A stretch of 64,000 nt of DNA from Alentia gelatinosa (lineage: Eukaryota; Annelida; Polychaeta; Phyllodocida; Polynoidae), in the NCBI GenBank assembly GCA_950022655.1, contig OX465583.1:71497152-71561151 (forward strand), given 5' to 3'. Below, one piece after another: positions 1 through 10,139 of this stretch. A program made the position numbers and the translations under genes. The number at the start of each line of letters is the position of its first letter. The stretch's first letter is position 1. The notes beneath the pieces are model-generated. The model searched no databases, had not been told where the DNA came from, and worked only from the letters and a program-made list of their open reading frames with translations.

Positions 1-330
1 TGAGGTACATGAATCTCAGCACGATTTGTCTCAGACAAACACCCTGTGAGATACATGAATCCCACCGTGTGAATCCCACTTTACAAGGTACAGAATCTCA
101 GCAGGATTACCCTCAGACAAACACCCTGTGAGGCACATGAGCCCCATCGTGTGACTCCCACTTTACAGGGTACAGAATCTCAGCAGAATTACCCTCAGAC
201 AAACATCCTGTGAGGTACATGAATTCCATCATGTGACTCCCACTTTACAGGGTACAGAATCTCAGCAGAATTAGCCTCAGACAAACACCCTATGAGGTAC
301 ATGAATCCCATCGTGTGAATCTCACTTAAG
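1..330 (+). repeat. 82-bp tandem satellite, about four copies
   Basis: The motif CTGTGAG (CTATGAG in the last copy) recurs at 44, 126, 208 and 290, an exact 82-bp spacing. Each unit contains GAATCCCA, a GTGTGA-type box, CACTTTACAGGG, CAGAATCTCAGCA and CCTCAGACAAAC. The array is cut by the window edge, so its full length is unknown. The same unit occurs in reverse orientation near 2428 and in a diverged array near 48880. Confidence 0.9.
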
Positions 331-769
331 TTGGTGGTTAATACTGAGCAGGCGTGGCCAGGCTGGAAGGCGGCAAACGAGATCGCACCAACTTTATCAC
401 AAACGGCGCCGCCACACCTCTCAAAGCCACCAAAGCTGAGTGTCTGTGTGGCTCGATTAAAGAAGTCCCGCCGGGAGTGGAGGCCAAACTTGTTGGATCT
501 GTGTGCGCGAAGGTGACTGCTGTGTTATCTGGATCGATACAGCCAATACAGGTAAGGTCTGGCAGCAATATGCCAAGCGCCAGCCTTGTAGCAGCTTAGG
601 CGCTCCCTGACAGGCGACAGAGTGGAGATTTCCCACTGGCCCACTGCTGTTCCAGTACATTGCCCGCACAAGCTTTATTGTTTCCATTTATATCTCCATA
701 TGCTGGAGGTGCTTCGTGTGAATTTTTGTTTTGTGTGTGAATATATTGTCGTATTAAACTTTATTGTCT
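331..769. other. Unassigned stretch with a possible exon
   Basis: No repeat family is recognised here. One plus-strand frame is open from 354 to about 599 and includes TNFITNGAATPLKATK. A strong splice-donor match (CAG then GTAAGG) begins at about 548. No convincing acceptor, start context or protein family supports it, so it may be chance or a fragment of an older element. Confidence 0.2.
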
Positions 770-1166
770 ATCGTATTCAAGGGCCCCATTGAAAATGTAT
801 GGGGACTCACCACGACTCATTATGGAAGACCTGTCAGATACCATAACTTTGGTATACGGATTTAAATCTGTGGTATACGGCCCCAAAATCATGGTTTACG
901 GGAAAAAATAGTCCCTTTGTGCTATAGAGCGAAGAAATAGTCCTTATTGTTATACCCTTTGATATGGCAACTATTTGGTTAAATGTATTCGAGAATTATG
1001 GATAATAAATGCAACAAACGATGGTTTGTGGACAGGCGGCTCTGTAAACCACTCGAGGTTGACGTCCTAATAAACTCGCCAGCGCTCGTGTCGTACTACA
1101 CGTCAACGTATCGTGGTTTACGGCCGGCTGTCCACAAAACCATCGATTGTTGTTTATTTATATAAT
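770..1166 (+). mobile_element. C-type hairpin element, copy 1
   Basis: The first ~200 bp carry short palindromes around GTATACGG and a pair of AAATAGTCC boxes. They are followed by a ~160 bp hairpin from GGATAATAAATGCAACAAACG to CATCGATTGTTGTTTATTTA, whose arms pair over TTTGTGGACAGGC and whose centre is GGTTGACGTC...ACACGTCAACG. The same ~390 bp layout recurs at 54570-54960 and, reversed, at 50112-50495. No coding capacity is visible, so it is a non-autonomous element of unknown superfamily. Confidence 0.75.
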
Positions 1167-1209
1167 GGGAATTATTGCTCTGATGTATATCATTTCTGAA
1201 CTGTAACAG

Positions 1210-1516
1210 CGCCCCTCTTATAAGATCTTACACTCTCTAAGTCGTATTCTGTACTCTCACTACGCTCTATGGACGACCTTAACAAACTAGGCTTAGAGCC
1301 TTGAGAATCCACTGGCCTGCCTCCCCTGTTTAAGACGTACATGAATTCAACCCAAGGATTCCTATAATCTCAATGATGCCATCTAGCGAGAATACTGTGT
1401 GCTAGTGGATTCTCAAGGCCCTAAGCCTAGTTCGTTAAGAATTCTTCTCCCATAGAGCGTAGTAAGAACCTTGTACAGAATACCACTTAGAGAGTGTGAG
1501 ATCTTATGAGAGGGGT
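1210..1516. mobile_element. Family F hAT-like MITE, copy 1
   Basis: This is an extended palindrome with terminal repeats CCCCTCTTATAAGATC / GATCTTATGAGAGGGG, then inner arms GGCTTAGAGCCTTGAGAATC and GATTCTCAAGGCCCTAAGCC. The flanks TGTAACAG and AGTAACAG agree at 7 of 8 bases, consistent with a decayed 8-bp target-site duplication. A second copy at 59221 has a perfect 8-bp duplication. Length, palindromic form and duplication size fit a non-autonomous hAT-like element; no transposase is present. Confidence 0.8.
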
Positions 1517-1529
1517 AGTAACAGGCCTC

Positions 1530-2420
1530 ACTGATTGTTATTATATGCCTTTGGCCAAACGCTTATGAAATACTACCCACTGCTAGCGGTGCAGTATTAA
1601 TGATATTCGGGCTTACTGAGAAATACTGAATGAGCCATTAATCAATGACTTTAGAAGTGAATAAAATGGCCTTTTTTCGTGTTCTTTTAGGTATGTAATA
1701 ATACGAAAATATAATGACTGATCAATATAGATGGTGTACTCAGCCTTTTGTAACTTAAATAGCTTTTCCTCGGCCACCGGTGATAGGATGTATTTTATGT
1801 AGTGCAAGAGACCACGGACTCAGTAACGACGTTTTCTCTTAATGTTAATCTTGGGAAATATGTTCTTCCCTAAAAACATCTTCTATTCTTGAAGGTCTCA
1901 AGATTTTTTTTTGCAATTGCTACCTAAAAACATCAAAATTTAATACTATTTTACTATTTGTCGATAAAATTTGGATTCAGAAAGGTAACATTAGTTCCTG
2001 CAACTAGTAGGAAGACGGAGGAACTATAAGGAATGTGCAGAATCAGACATCTTATCAGAAGAAGGTTATTAATTAGTCTATTTGGTAATATCATTAGACT
2101 CGTGGCAGCAAGTTGAAGGTCACGCATTTGAAAAATGGGTTTGCAAGCACACGAGGGGCATAAAAAGATAATATTTAAAATTAAGAATACAAGAACCAAA
2201 AAAAAGTCACCATTTCAACACTGGATTGCACTATGAGCACAGCTCCAACTATTACCAGTTGGGGAAAACTTTTAAAAAAGTATTAAAGAATATGCGCATT
2301 TTACCATAGGTTAGGAGGATGAAGAAATACTATGAGAAACAGAAACTATAATTGCACTGTAAACTTATTGCATGGTAGACCTACAAATGGCAGTTTGAAA
2401 CTTGATGCTGAATGTGTTAA
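1530..2420. other. AT-rich spacer, nothing recognised
   Basis: I see no family member, RNA gene or convincing coding region. The short open frames lack recognisable motifs. Confidence 0.4.
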
Positions 2421-2427
2421 GTAGAAT

Positions 2428-2860
2428 TCACACGGTGGGATTCATGTACTTCACAGGGTGTTTGTCTGAGACAATTCCTGCTGAGATTCTGTACCTGAAC
2501 ACCATCTCCTCGTATGAAAGGAGTTCCATTTCCCTGAGACAAATAATCTCCCCTGCAATTGTCGGCGACGGCTATGCCTTACTAGGTACAGAATCTCAAG
2601 AAATTTATATTTTAAACATGTTTGAAATCTACAGGGGCATTTTGCTGCGTCACTGACTAAGTGCCTAATGTACCCAATCGGAGGCCAGCAAATATGATCC
2701 CATGTCTTTCACACCCTTCACCTCAAGGGTATTTGAGTCCCAGGGTGAGTGTCCACTGGGACTTTGTCTGAGACTATGCTCCATACCTGTTCTTACATGT
2801 GAATCAAATTGGCAATCTTTCCTAGAGATTGACAAAAGAAATTTAACAATATTATGCAAT
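2428..2860 (-). repeat. Reverse-oriented copy of the 82-bp-related repeat
   Basis: The stretch 2431-2500 is the reverse complement of the satellite unit at 1-330 (CACACGGTGGGATTCATGTA, then TTTGTCTGAGACAA). The following ~300 bp, through CCTGCAATTGTCGGCGACG and CACCTCAAGGGTATTTGAGT, matches 48010-48680, except that the second locus contains a ~310 bp insertion. The satellite unit is therefore embedded in a longer dispersed repeat. The inverted arrangement with 1-330 could be two ends of one element or two insertions. Confidence 0.75.
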
Positions 2861-3027
2861 TAGGACATTTTGCAAGCAGATGTTTTTAGCATTTCAAATA
2901 CAATGCTTCAAACTACATCAAAACTGTGCGCCGATAGTGTGCTGTAAACAGCGAAATATAGTTATCATAATTTCTGTCAGTCGAAAGATTGGCAGAATTG
3001 AATGTAAGCGCACCTGTCTTCCACATA

Positions 3028-3363
3028 AACCTCGTTTCCATTGGCCAACGATTTACATCGATCAGCAGTCGGGTACAACCTTTAGATTTTATGGGTATAC
3101 TGATGCCAGATTAGTGAATGGAAACGAAACTTTACAGAAACTTTACAGTAATACTCACAAAATAATATTTTCTAGATTATGTAACAAGGCCACTGCCAAC
3201 AGACCTTCTCACAGGGAATCTGTGTGTACCTTGAATAAACAGTATAATTAGTGTATATAATATACCCTCATCGATAAATTGATACCGATATACAGTCAGT
3301 GCCAACAACGACAGACCATTTAAAAAAATCTCCGCCGTTTTCGTCTGCCGTTTGGAACGACTT
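3028..3363. mobile_element. Family B MITE, copy 1
   Basis: The left end AACCTCGTTTCCATTGGCC is inverted at the right as CCGTTTGGAACGACTT, and both sides are flanked by TA. Internal boxes (GATCAGCAGTCGGG, ACAGTCAGTGCCA, AAAAATCTCCGCCG) recur in the copies at 6346, 6824, 24948, 25294 and 60510. It is about 335 bp and non-coding. Confidence 0.75.
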
Positions 3364-3499
3364 TATAATTATCTTTACAGATTCTTCTTGGATTATCATG
3401 ATCTTAGTTATTAAAGAAACCTACCTAAATCAATATTTCAATAAGTAGTGGGATTATGATGACGGTGGCGCCACCATGCGACATCGGATATTAATGATC

Positions 3500-3900
3500 T
3501 GCAGGAGGTATTAGCCCTTAGCCTCGGTAGATTATGCAAGCTTTCTACCTGAGTTCTGGCAGGCGGGGGATCTAGAGGGTGTAACCTTGCATGGGAATAC
3601 ACTCGATACAGGTGGAATGACATTAACCCCTACAAAGAATGTCAGAATGATGAGGTGGTTTTTACCATCTGGTGCCACATACTCATCTTTTTACAGCGGT
3701 AATAGAGCCTGGGATATCCTTCCCACGCCCATCCAGTCCCTGTTAAACAAAATCCATTTTAAAAGTAAAATTGACGACCCCCTGGCAACTTTACCTGGAC
3801 TATCTATCAATCATTACATGAATCCTACTTGCATCACCATGTCTTGTTAATCCAATCTTGGCTTCTTAAATCTGTTCAATCTTTTCAATAAATCGTGCTG
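3500..3900 (+). pseudogene. LINE reverse transcriptase C-terminal fragment and 3' end
   Basis: A plus-strand frame ending at 3850 contains SFYSGNRAWDILPTPIQSL followed by NKIHFKSKI. This matches the usual C-terminal region of non-LTR retrotransposon ORF2 proteins, where an aromatic-rich WN.LP segment precedes an F+.KL helix. Upstream frames are interrupted and no YADD catalytic block is present, so the copy is truncated at its 5' side. TTCAATAAATCG near 3884 could be the remnant of a polyadenylation signal. The clade is not resolved. Confidence 0.65.
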
Positions 3901-4063
3901 TCTATTCACATCAGTAATGTACTATCATGATACATCTGAAAAAAATATGTTTTGCCTGAGAGATGCTTTTCCTAATTAAAAAAAAAAGATGACGTAGAAT
4001 TAATGAACTAGGAAGGGGGATGATATCTTATTTGGTGAAAGGTCTGCCTGCAGAAAGATCTGA

Positions 4064-4281
4064 GGCCTGTTTAACAATCTCGGATCCTACATGTAGACCC
4101 TTTTCTGTATACCATAGAGACCCAGGAATGATGTCGTTAAACTTTATTCAACACCTATGGACGACCTTATTGATGGCTAAGACAGTCTGAGTGAACAGAC
4201 TTAAATATTAATAAACGATAATCCTCGTACTAGGTACAGAAGAGGGTCTCCACGCACGATCCTAGATTATTAAACGGGCCC
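4064..4281. mobile_element. Family J element, copy 1 (complete)
   Basis: The left end GGCCTGTTTAACAATCTCGG, then ATCCTACATG and GACCCTTTTCTGTA, is inverted at the right as TACAGAAGAGGGTC and GATCCTAGATTATTAAACGG. The terminal repeats are about 45 bp and the element about 218 bp. The interior CATAGAGACCCAGG...GACGACCTTATTGATGGC is the part shared with copies at 5486, 5848, 14985 and 16010. It is non-autonomous and its superfamily is unknown. Confidence 0.7.
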
Positions 4282-4647
4282 AGGTGTTCGTTCTTGACAG
4301 ACGCCGACGCACCTCCTCCAGCGTTGCCACGCATGCGCAATGGCTTACATTGAATGTGCTGTGGGGAGTTATTATCAGTCTTGCACCTGATAGAGTCTCA
4401 ACCGCCGCCCACGCAAAATACAGTTTGTGTAACTTAGTGGACCGATTAATAAAGCATAGCTTTCAATATGATATGCAACTTGCTTCAAATTGCCCATGTC
4501 TACAATGCACAATATCATTTAAGTGTAACTATATATATTTACATATATATAGTTGACTAGGATGACCAGGAAACTCTTTATCTTACACTAACTTCTAGAC
4601 TAGGAACATCGGCGTGCATCGTAATCGGTTCTTAGTTACATTGTAAG

Positions 4648-4838
4648 GCCTTTAGGCCTGTTTCCATTGGCTGAGGAAAACAATGTAGATTTAGTTAGTC
4701 CATTTCCATTGGCCATCACCGATATACAGTCAGGAACCACCGACGGACCTTTAGCACTGCTGATGCAAAATGGAATCGGGCTATTAGGTGAACACAGAAA
4801 ATCTACACTGTTCTTGTCGTCCAATGGAAACGGGCGTC
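4648..4838. mobile_element. Family A MITE, copy 1
   Basis: About 190 bp of foldback sequence between GGCCTGTTTCCATTGGCTG and CCAATGGAAACGGGCG. The half-palindromes TTAGTCCATTTCCATTGGCC and AATGGAATCGGGCTATTAGG flank a central segment containing ACAGTCAGGAACCACCGACG. Better preserved copies at 5662, 26735 and 53577 show TA flanks. Confidence 0.75.
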
Positions 4839-4839
4839 A

Positions 4840-5270
4840 AAGTAGACGATCTGGAGCTCAGTTAAGATCTATGCCTAACTAATCAAGGCCCCTAGACCCA
4901 ATACTACTCACTACATACTGCTATTACTTTCCTCATTCCACTTTGCTATGTCCAAATGATCAGCTGTTTTCCATCAGTGTTTCCTGATATCAGATCTGAT
5001 TGAGAGTACCACTTTGTTCATTTCTTGGCACTCCATTGTAAAAAACGCAAAGTGCGCTGCATCGGTTCATCTCGGCATCCACCCACGTAGGTATAGCTCC
5101 AGCGACAAGTTGATCGATACCTCATTCTCCAAGGACAATGTGCTTTAAAAGCGGCTACGATCGTCAATACAACGACTGTATGTAAGAGATGAAAACACAG
5201 TTCACGACTGGCTGTATTCTGACGTGAAGCTCCACGTTGTCACTGCTTTATCGAAGAAGGAATCCCCAGG
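4840..5270. other. Spacer, nothing recognised
   Basis: No repeat family, coding motif or RNA gene was recognised in this stretch. Confidence 0.4.
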
Positions 5271-5271
5271 G

Positions 5272-5640
5272 GCACGTTTTATAATCTAGGATCGCACATG
5301 AAGACCCGTTCTGAAAACGGTGTAGATATTTTTTAGTTCTCCTATAGAAGCCCATTTCCATTGGCCATCACCGATCTACAAACAGTCAGGAACCACCGAC
5401 GGACCTTTATCATTGCCGAGGCATAATGCACAATTCATAAAATCTACACTGTTTTCGTCGGCCAATGGAAACGGGCCTTATGCCAACGAGACCCAGGGAC
5501 GATATGAGTGAACTTTATTCAACACTTGTGGACGACCTTATGGACGGCTAATATTGACTTTAATATTATTAAACGATAACCTTTGTAGGAAGTACAGAAA
5601 ATGGTCTTTCGTGTACGAGGCTAAATGATTTAATGGATCC
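5272..5640. mobile_element. Family J element, copy 2, split by a nested MITE
   Basis: The left J end (TTTTATAATCTAGGATCGCA, then CATGAAGACCC) lies at 5277-5316. The J interior resumes at 5487 with GAGACCCAGGGACGATATGA and runs to the degraded right end near 5640. The intervening ~170 bp is a family A MITE, so A inserted after J. Confidence 0.65.
5316..5486. mobile_element. Family A MITE, copy 2, nested in J
   Basis: Contains AAAACGGTGTAGATATTTTT, CCATTTCCATTGGCCATCAC and the right end CCAATGGAAACGGGCCT. The left terminus lacks the CCATTGGCCGAC segment, so the copy carries a small deletion. Confidence 0.65.
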
Positions 5641-5661
5641 CTGATTGGCTCCTTGACCTTA

Positions 5662-5847
5662 AGGCCCGTTTCCATTGTCCAACTAAAAACAGTGCCAATT
5701 TTTTTTTAGTTCTCCTAAAACCCCATTTCCATTGGGCCTCACTGATCTACAGTCAGGAGCCACGGAACGGCCTTTATCATTGCTGAGGCAAAATGGAAAT
5801 GGACTATTTGGAGAACTCCGTTTTCGTCGGCCAATGGAAACGGGCCT
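5662..5847. mobile_element. Family A MITE, copy 3
   Basis: The TA-flanked termini are AGGCCCGTTTCCATTG and CAATGGAAACGGGCCT, with a 186 bp foldback interior. The right TA is followed at once by family J interior sequence (TGCCATAGAGACCC), so this copy also sits in or against a J element. Confidence 0.8.
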
Positions 5848-6007
5848 TATGCCATAGAGACCCAGGGACGATGTGGGTAAACTTTATTCAACGCTTATGG
5901 ACGACCTTATGGACGGCTAATACTGACTTCGCGAACAGACTGAAATATCATCAAACGCTAACCCTTGTACGGTACAGAAAAGGGCCTTCATGTAGGATCC
6001 GAGGTTA
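5848..6007. mobile_element. Family J element, copy 3 (left-truncated)
   Basis: Starts with CCATAGAGACCCAGGGACG and ends with GGTACAGAAAAGGGCC, then a TAGGATCCGAGGTTATTAA-like right terminus. The left terminal repeat is missing at the junction with the family A MITE. Confidence 0.65.
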
Positions 6008-6011
6008 TTAA

Positions 6012-6341
6012 CCCTTTAAGGACAAGTGCCTGTGGCCAAGCTACTGCCTGCAGGATGGGTGCTGGTGACACTTTATACCGCTATGGGACGGGCACACAAT
6101 CGTTAAAAACCACAATTTAATTGTTTAATCACGGGATATGATATATAATCTTAAATATTTTATTTATTTTGAATAGAAATACTAATAATGGTATTATACA
6201 TACATTCTGTGAAAATTTCAATAATGTTTCTCTATTATATTTTGTTAAAAACGATTTTGTAGATTTTTGAGAAATGATGCCTCAAAGCATCATTCGCCCT
6301 GGGCCGGATGATGCCTCAAGGCATCATTCGCCCTTAAAGGG
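6012..6341. mobile_element. piggyBac-like MITE flanked by TTAA
   Basis: Exact TTAA lies on both sides (6008-6011 and 6342-6345). The termini are CCCTTTAAGGACAAG and CGCCCTTAAAGGG, a TTAA target duplication with CCCTTT-type ends as is typical of piggyBac-family elements. The right subterminal region repeats GATGCCTCAAGGCATCATTC and its variant. The ~330 bp, AT-rich interior has no transposase. A related partial tail is near 17733-17815. Confidence 0.8.
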
Positions 6342-6345
6342 TTAA

Positions 6346-6638
6346 ACCTATTGGCCGACTATTCAGCACCGATCAGCAGTCGGGAACCACTGATAGATCT
6401 ATTTGGTATACCGATGTCAGATCGATAAATGTAAACGAGACCTGCAGAGAATGATCAGAATAGATTGTGTAACAATGCAAATAAAGTTTTATGTACCTGG
6501 GAAATACAGTAGAAACAGTGCATGTATACAATGTACACTGTTACCGATAAACCAAAACCGACGTACAGTCAGTGGCACAGATTTCCAGAGTAACTCATAA
6601 GATCCTCATCGTTTTCATTGGCCAATGGAAACTGGCTT
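6346..6638. mobile_element. Family B MITE, copy 2
   Basis: Begins directly at the right TTAA of the preceding element with ACCTATTGGCCGACTATTCA, carries GATCAGCAGTCGGGAACCAC, and ends GGCCAATGGAAACTGGCTT. The left outer GTTTCC end is lost, probably because the TTAA element inserted across or beside it. Confidence 0.65.
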
Positions 6639-6823
6639 TATAGGAGTCTAGTCGAGCTGGAGGGTGATGGGTGTTGATGGTGAGGCAGGTAAGTACCGTT
6701 ATCTAACCCACCGTCATTCAATCACTGACAGTAGGATACTACACACAGCATTAACGGATTAATACCAGGTAGATTATGTACTCTCTGCAGCCCAGATGAA
6801 TCGAGGAGGGCAGGCTACCTGTA

Positions 6824-7130
6824 AGGCCCGTTTCCATTGGGCGATTTCCCGTCACCGATCTGCAGTCAGGAACATCCGACGGACTTTTGGCATCGTGAAC
6901 CCAATATCGGTTAATGGAAACAACCAAGGTTGTTAAATGCCCCACGACCTTTTCTGCTTAGATTATGCAATGTGGCACCACTCACCACTGAGTGAAAGTT
7001 TGGTCACTGAGTGAATTCTACTACCCTCACTGATTTTTTTATACGATGCACAGTCAGTGGCACCACTGATAGACCTTCTGGGTAACTCATAAAATCTACT
7101 CCCATATCGTCGGCCAATGGAAATAGGCCT
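6824..7130. mobile_element. Family B MITE, copy 3
   Basis: TA-flanked termini AGGCCCGTTTCCATTGG and CCAATGGAAATAGGCCT. The inner half contains ACAGTCAGTGGCACCACTGA and a GTAACTCATAAAATCTACT box. Its ends resemble family A while its interior is family B, which suggests A and B share one transposase source. Confidence 0.75.
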
Positions 7131-7382
7131 TAAGTGCGATGTCTCGTATTGTACTATGTCTGTTCTGGTCTGTGTCGACTTTTATGTAGTTTTCTGTGAC
7201 CTCGTTATGGAAGATTGCCATTTTGTAGGGCTAATAGCATTGCCGTAAAACCTGAATAAAAAAAGTCTGGAAATAAGTACACTCCATTTAAAAAAAAAAA
7301 AAACGAACTTACACTGCAGGAGAAACTCCAAGCAGATCCGACAGAATTCCAACTTTATATATGTGCTAGCTATATGGGTAAA

Positions 7383-7655
7383 AACTGCCCGAGTCTAGGA
7401 TCAAAACATATCAAGCAACACTGGTTCTAGGGGTATTTCGGTCTTGAGTGATTGGTCATGGTCAGCTGGGCATGCCTCTAAGACCCTGAGACACTGGCAC
7501 CCTGCTTCTTATCCAAAAGAACGACGAATATCACCCAGATAGTGAAGGGATGGATTTTTCTCAGCACGCTGAAATTGAATGTGACCAACCTTTAATAGGC
7601 AACGTATATATATAGCCCGTGCGAGCCCGCTGTAAAAAGATACAAAACCCGGACT
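7383..7655 (+). repeat. Dispersed 3' repeat linked to the NADAR region, copy
   Basis: AACTGCCCGAGTCTAGGATC, then ATTTCGGTCTTGAGTGATTG, GGGCATGCCTCTAAGACCCT and GATAGTGAAGGGATGGATTT, ending in the hairpin-like GCCCGTGCGAGCCCGCTG. It matches 33110-33390, the sequence downstream of the NADAR coding remnant. The NADAR-encoding part is absent here. Confidence 0.75.
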
Positions 7656-7825
7656 TACACTGCAGTACCCTCCTCTGGTAAGTCTGCCACTGTTGCTGCG
7701 CCCGCAGCGACGCCTGTTGGCGCGGGGAGGCGGAGCCCTGGTAGAACTTGTTCACATTGGCGACGATTACGTCGCAGATTTCGCTGCAGATCTCGTTGAC
7801 GTATTCAAGGAAGGCCATCGTCACA

Positions 7826-7985
7826 GCACCGAACGGGGCTCGGGGACCGGACGGGGCTCGGGGACCGGACGGGGCTCGGGGACCGGACGGGGCTCGGGGA
7901 CCGGACGGGGCTCGGGGACCGAACGGGGCACAGCGACCGGACGCGGCTCGGGGACCGAACGGGGCTCGGGGACCGGACGGGGGGA
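7826..7985. repeat. 18-bp GC-rich minisatellite
   Basis: GGGGACCGGACGGGGCTC is repeated about nine times with A/G and C/T variants. Because 18 is a multiple of three, every frame stays open and yields artificial peptides such as GTGRGS or collagen-like GARGPD repeats. These are not treated as genes. Confidence 0.9.
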
Positions 7986-7999
7986 CGGGCGGGCAGCGC

Positions 8000-9060
8000 G
8001 GGGTCGCGCGGGGCCCAGCCACCCATGTCGCCCGGCGGTGACCGGCATCAGCAGCCTACAGAACGGCTCCGAGTTCTCCAGGGCCTAGGGGGGCTAGGGG
8101 CTCTGTCTAGAGACGATTGCTACTAGTATCACCATCTTTAAGTGCTGGTTCCACCAACACCATAGATTTACCGTGTTATATCTGGGTATATCTTACAGTG
8201 TCGCGATATGTTGTACCTCCTTTGCCACGACACATGATATGTGTATTTTTTCGCGATGTTGTGTGTATATTTTGGTGCTCCACAACCGTGATGCCTCACG
8301 ATCTATTGCTGACATATCCAGCATACCGCAATTTATCACAGCAAGTACACAGTGAAGGTGCTTAACCAAACAGATGCATGGCGGAAAATATATATGCATG
8401 TGATTATTCGAAAAATAGCAAATTTTAGCAAGACAACCAAATCTCGCTATATCTTGTGTGGTGGTGGTGGAACAGCCCCGTAAGTGTTTAGACCGGCAGG
8501 TGTGGTGGTGATGGGTGTAGACGCAGTGCCGCCCGCCGTAATCCTCCTCCTCCAGCCGCCGCCCGGGAAGTTTAGGGTACTGCGGAAGTCCTCCATCCTT
8601 CCTTACCTCCTGGGTGTTAATAATCAGCTTCTAAGCTCACACCCGCTACATTCAGCTCACACTCGCTAAATCCAGGTGTGTGTGAGTGTAACACCCTTGT
8701 CAGAGCTCAACCATCCATACGTTTAATATAACAATACAACTTGCCTCAGGGCAGGCAGGGGAAACTGTTGGGTGTAGCTGTTATACTTGTGGTCGTGTCC
8801 ACCTCAATAGGGTACTACTACCATATGGCGTAACGTGGCAGGTTAAAACACTGGAGGCCCGTACCTTCTCCTTCTCCACGTGGGAGTGGCTCAGGAGGGA
8901 CTGGTCAGCGGGTCGGTGGGTGGGTTACACACAGGAGACTGACTGGTGCACGTGTAGGGTTGCACGTGCCGGGCACGCGGACGGACATGCACGCGGACGG
9001 ACGGTGATCCGCGCGTTACGGACACACACCGCCCTTCTCCCGGTGAGTGACACCTTCCCG
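8000..9060. other. Spacer, GC-rising, nothing recognised
   Basis: No coding motif, family member or RNA gene is recognised. Base composition moves from AT-rich near 8400 to GC-rich near 9000. Confidence 0.35.
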
Positions 9061-9081
9061 CCGGCGAACAGGTGGCTGCGG

Positions 9082-9130
9082 GCCGCCGCCTCCTCCTCCT
9101 CCTCCCCCGCCTCCTCCTCCTCCTGCACAC
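9082..9130. repeat. CTC/CCT trinucleotide tract
   Basis: Nearly uninterrupted CTCCTC repeats on the plus strand, with one CCCGC interruption. Confidence 0.85.
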
Positions 9131-9199
9131 TCACAGAGACACCCTGGAGACAGACACACGCGCGTATGTGTGTTGGAACCTGACAGCCACACCTGCAGT

Positions 9200-9292
9200 C
9201 CCTACAGCCACACCAATGTCCCTGCAGCCAGACCAATGTCCCTGCAGCCACACCAATGTCCCTGCAGCCACACCAATGTCCCTGCAGGCACG
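9200..9292. repeat. 20-bp minisatellite
   Basis: GCAGCCACACCAATGTCCCT is repeated about 4.5 times with single-base changes. Confidence 0.85.
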
Positions 9293-9626
9293 AGAAGCCG
9301 GGCCTTCACTTAACCTCTCCTCAGCGGCTGCTGAACCTCCTCCTCCATGCTCCTCCTCCTCCCGTGTCCCGTCCTGCTGTACCTGGAGACAGACGGAGAG
9401 AGCCGGGTGGCGGTGTGCGGTGTGTGGTGGAGATGACAGTCGGTACGCGCCGCGCCCACCTCCGCACTGCCCGCCGCGCCACGCCACAATGCCGCGCGAC
9501 CACTTGTAGAACGCACGCCCCCTGCACGTGTACGCACGCGCCGCCCCCCGCGCCGACATCAGAGCCTCTAGCGGCAGGGCAGGTCCCCGTGTCACCTGGG
9601 CATGAATGGGGGAACGAGTTGGACGA

Positions 9627-10020
9627 GTGGGGTGAGTGGGGTGAGTGGGGTGAGTGAGGGTGAGTAAGGGTGAGCGGGGTGAGCGGGGTGAGAGGTGTGA
9701 GTGGGGAGAGTGGGGTGAGTGGGGTGAGTGGGGTGAGCGGGGTGAGTGGTGTGAGTGGTGTGAGCGGGCTGAGCGGGGTGAGCGGGGTGAGAGGTGTGAG
9801 TGGGGTGAGCGGGGTGAGAGGTGTGAGCGGGGTGAGCAGGATGAGTGGTGTGAGTGGTGTGAGCGGGCTGAGCGGGCTGAGCAGGGTGAGCGGGGTGAGA
9901 GGTGTGAGTGGGGTGAGTGGGGTGAGCGGGGTGAGCGGGGTGAGCGGGGTGAGAGGTGTGAGAGGTGTGAGTGGGGTGAGTAGGGTGAATTGGGTGAGTG
10001 GGGTGAGTGGTGCCAGTGGG
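9627..10020. repeat. 9-bp minisatellite (GGGTGAGTG type)
   Basis: About 390 bp of GGGTGAGTG units with AGCGGGGTG and AGAGGTGTG variants. The right flank AACTCAACGGGGCCATTGAG, then AAACAGCG, resembles the right flank of the 9-bp array at 16818-17262 (AACTCAACAGGGCCAGTGAG). The array therefore appears to be part of a dispersed unit. Confidence 0.85.
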
Positions 10021-10139
10021 GCCAGTGGGGTCCGTGGGGTCATTGGGATGAACTCAACGGGGCCATTGAGAAACAGCGTAGGCTGGAGGATGCTCAGAGA
10101 ATAGAGGGATGATGTTATCACTGCACAAAAACCACTATT

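Noticed and set aside
7561..8088. Collagen-like or proline-rich proteins over the 18-bp minisatellite
   Set aside because: All frames on both strands stay open because the period is a multiple of three. There is no signal, domain or non-repeat coding flank.
9321..10121. Long Leu/Thr/Pro-rich minus-strand protein
   Set aside because: It translates a 9-bp minisatellite, and the opposite strand is equally open.
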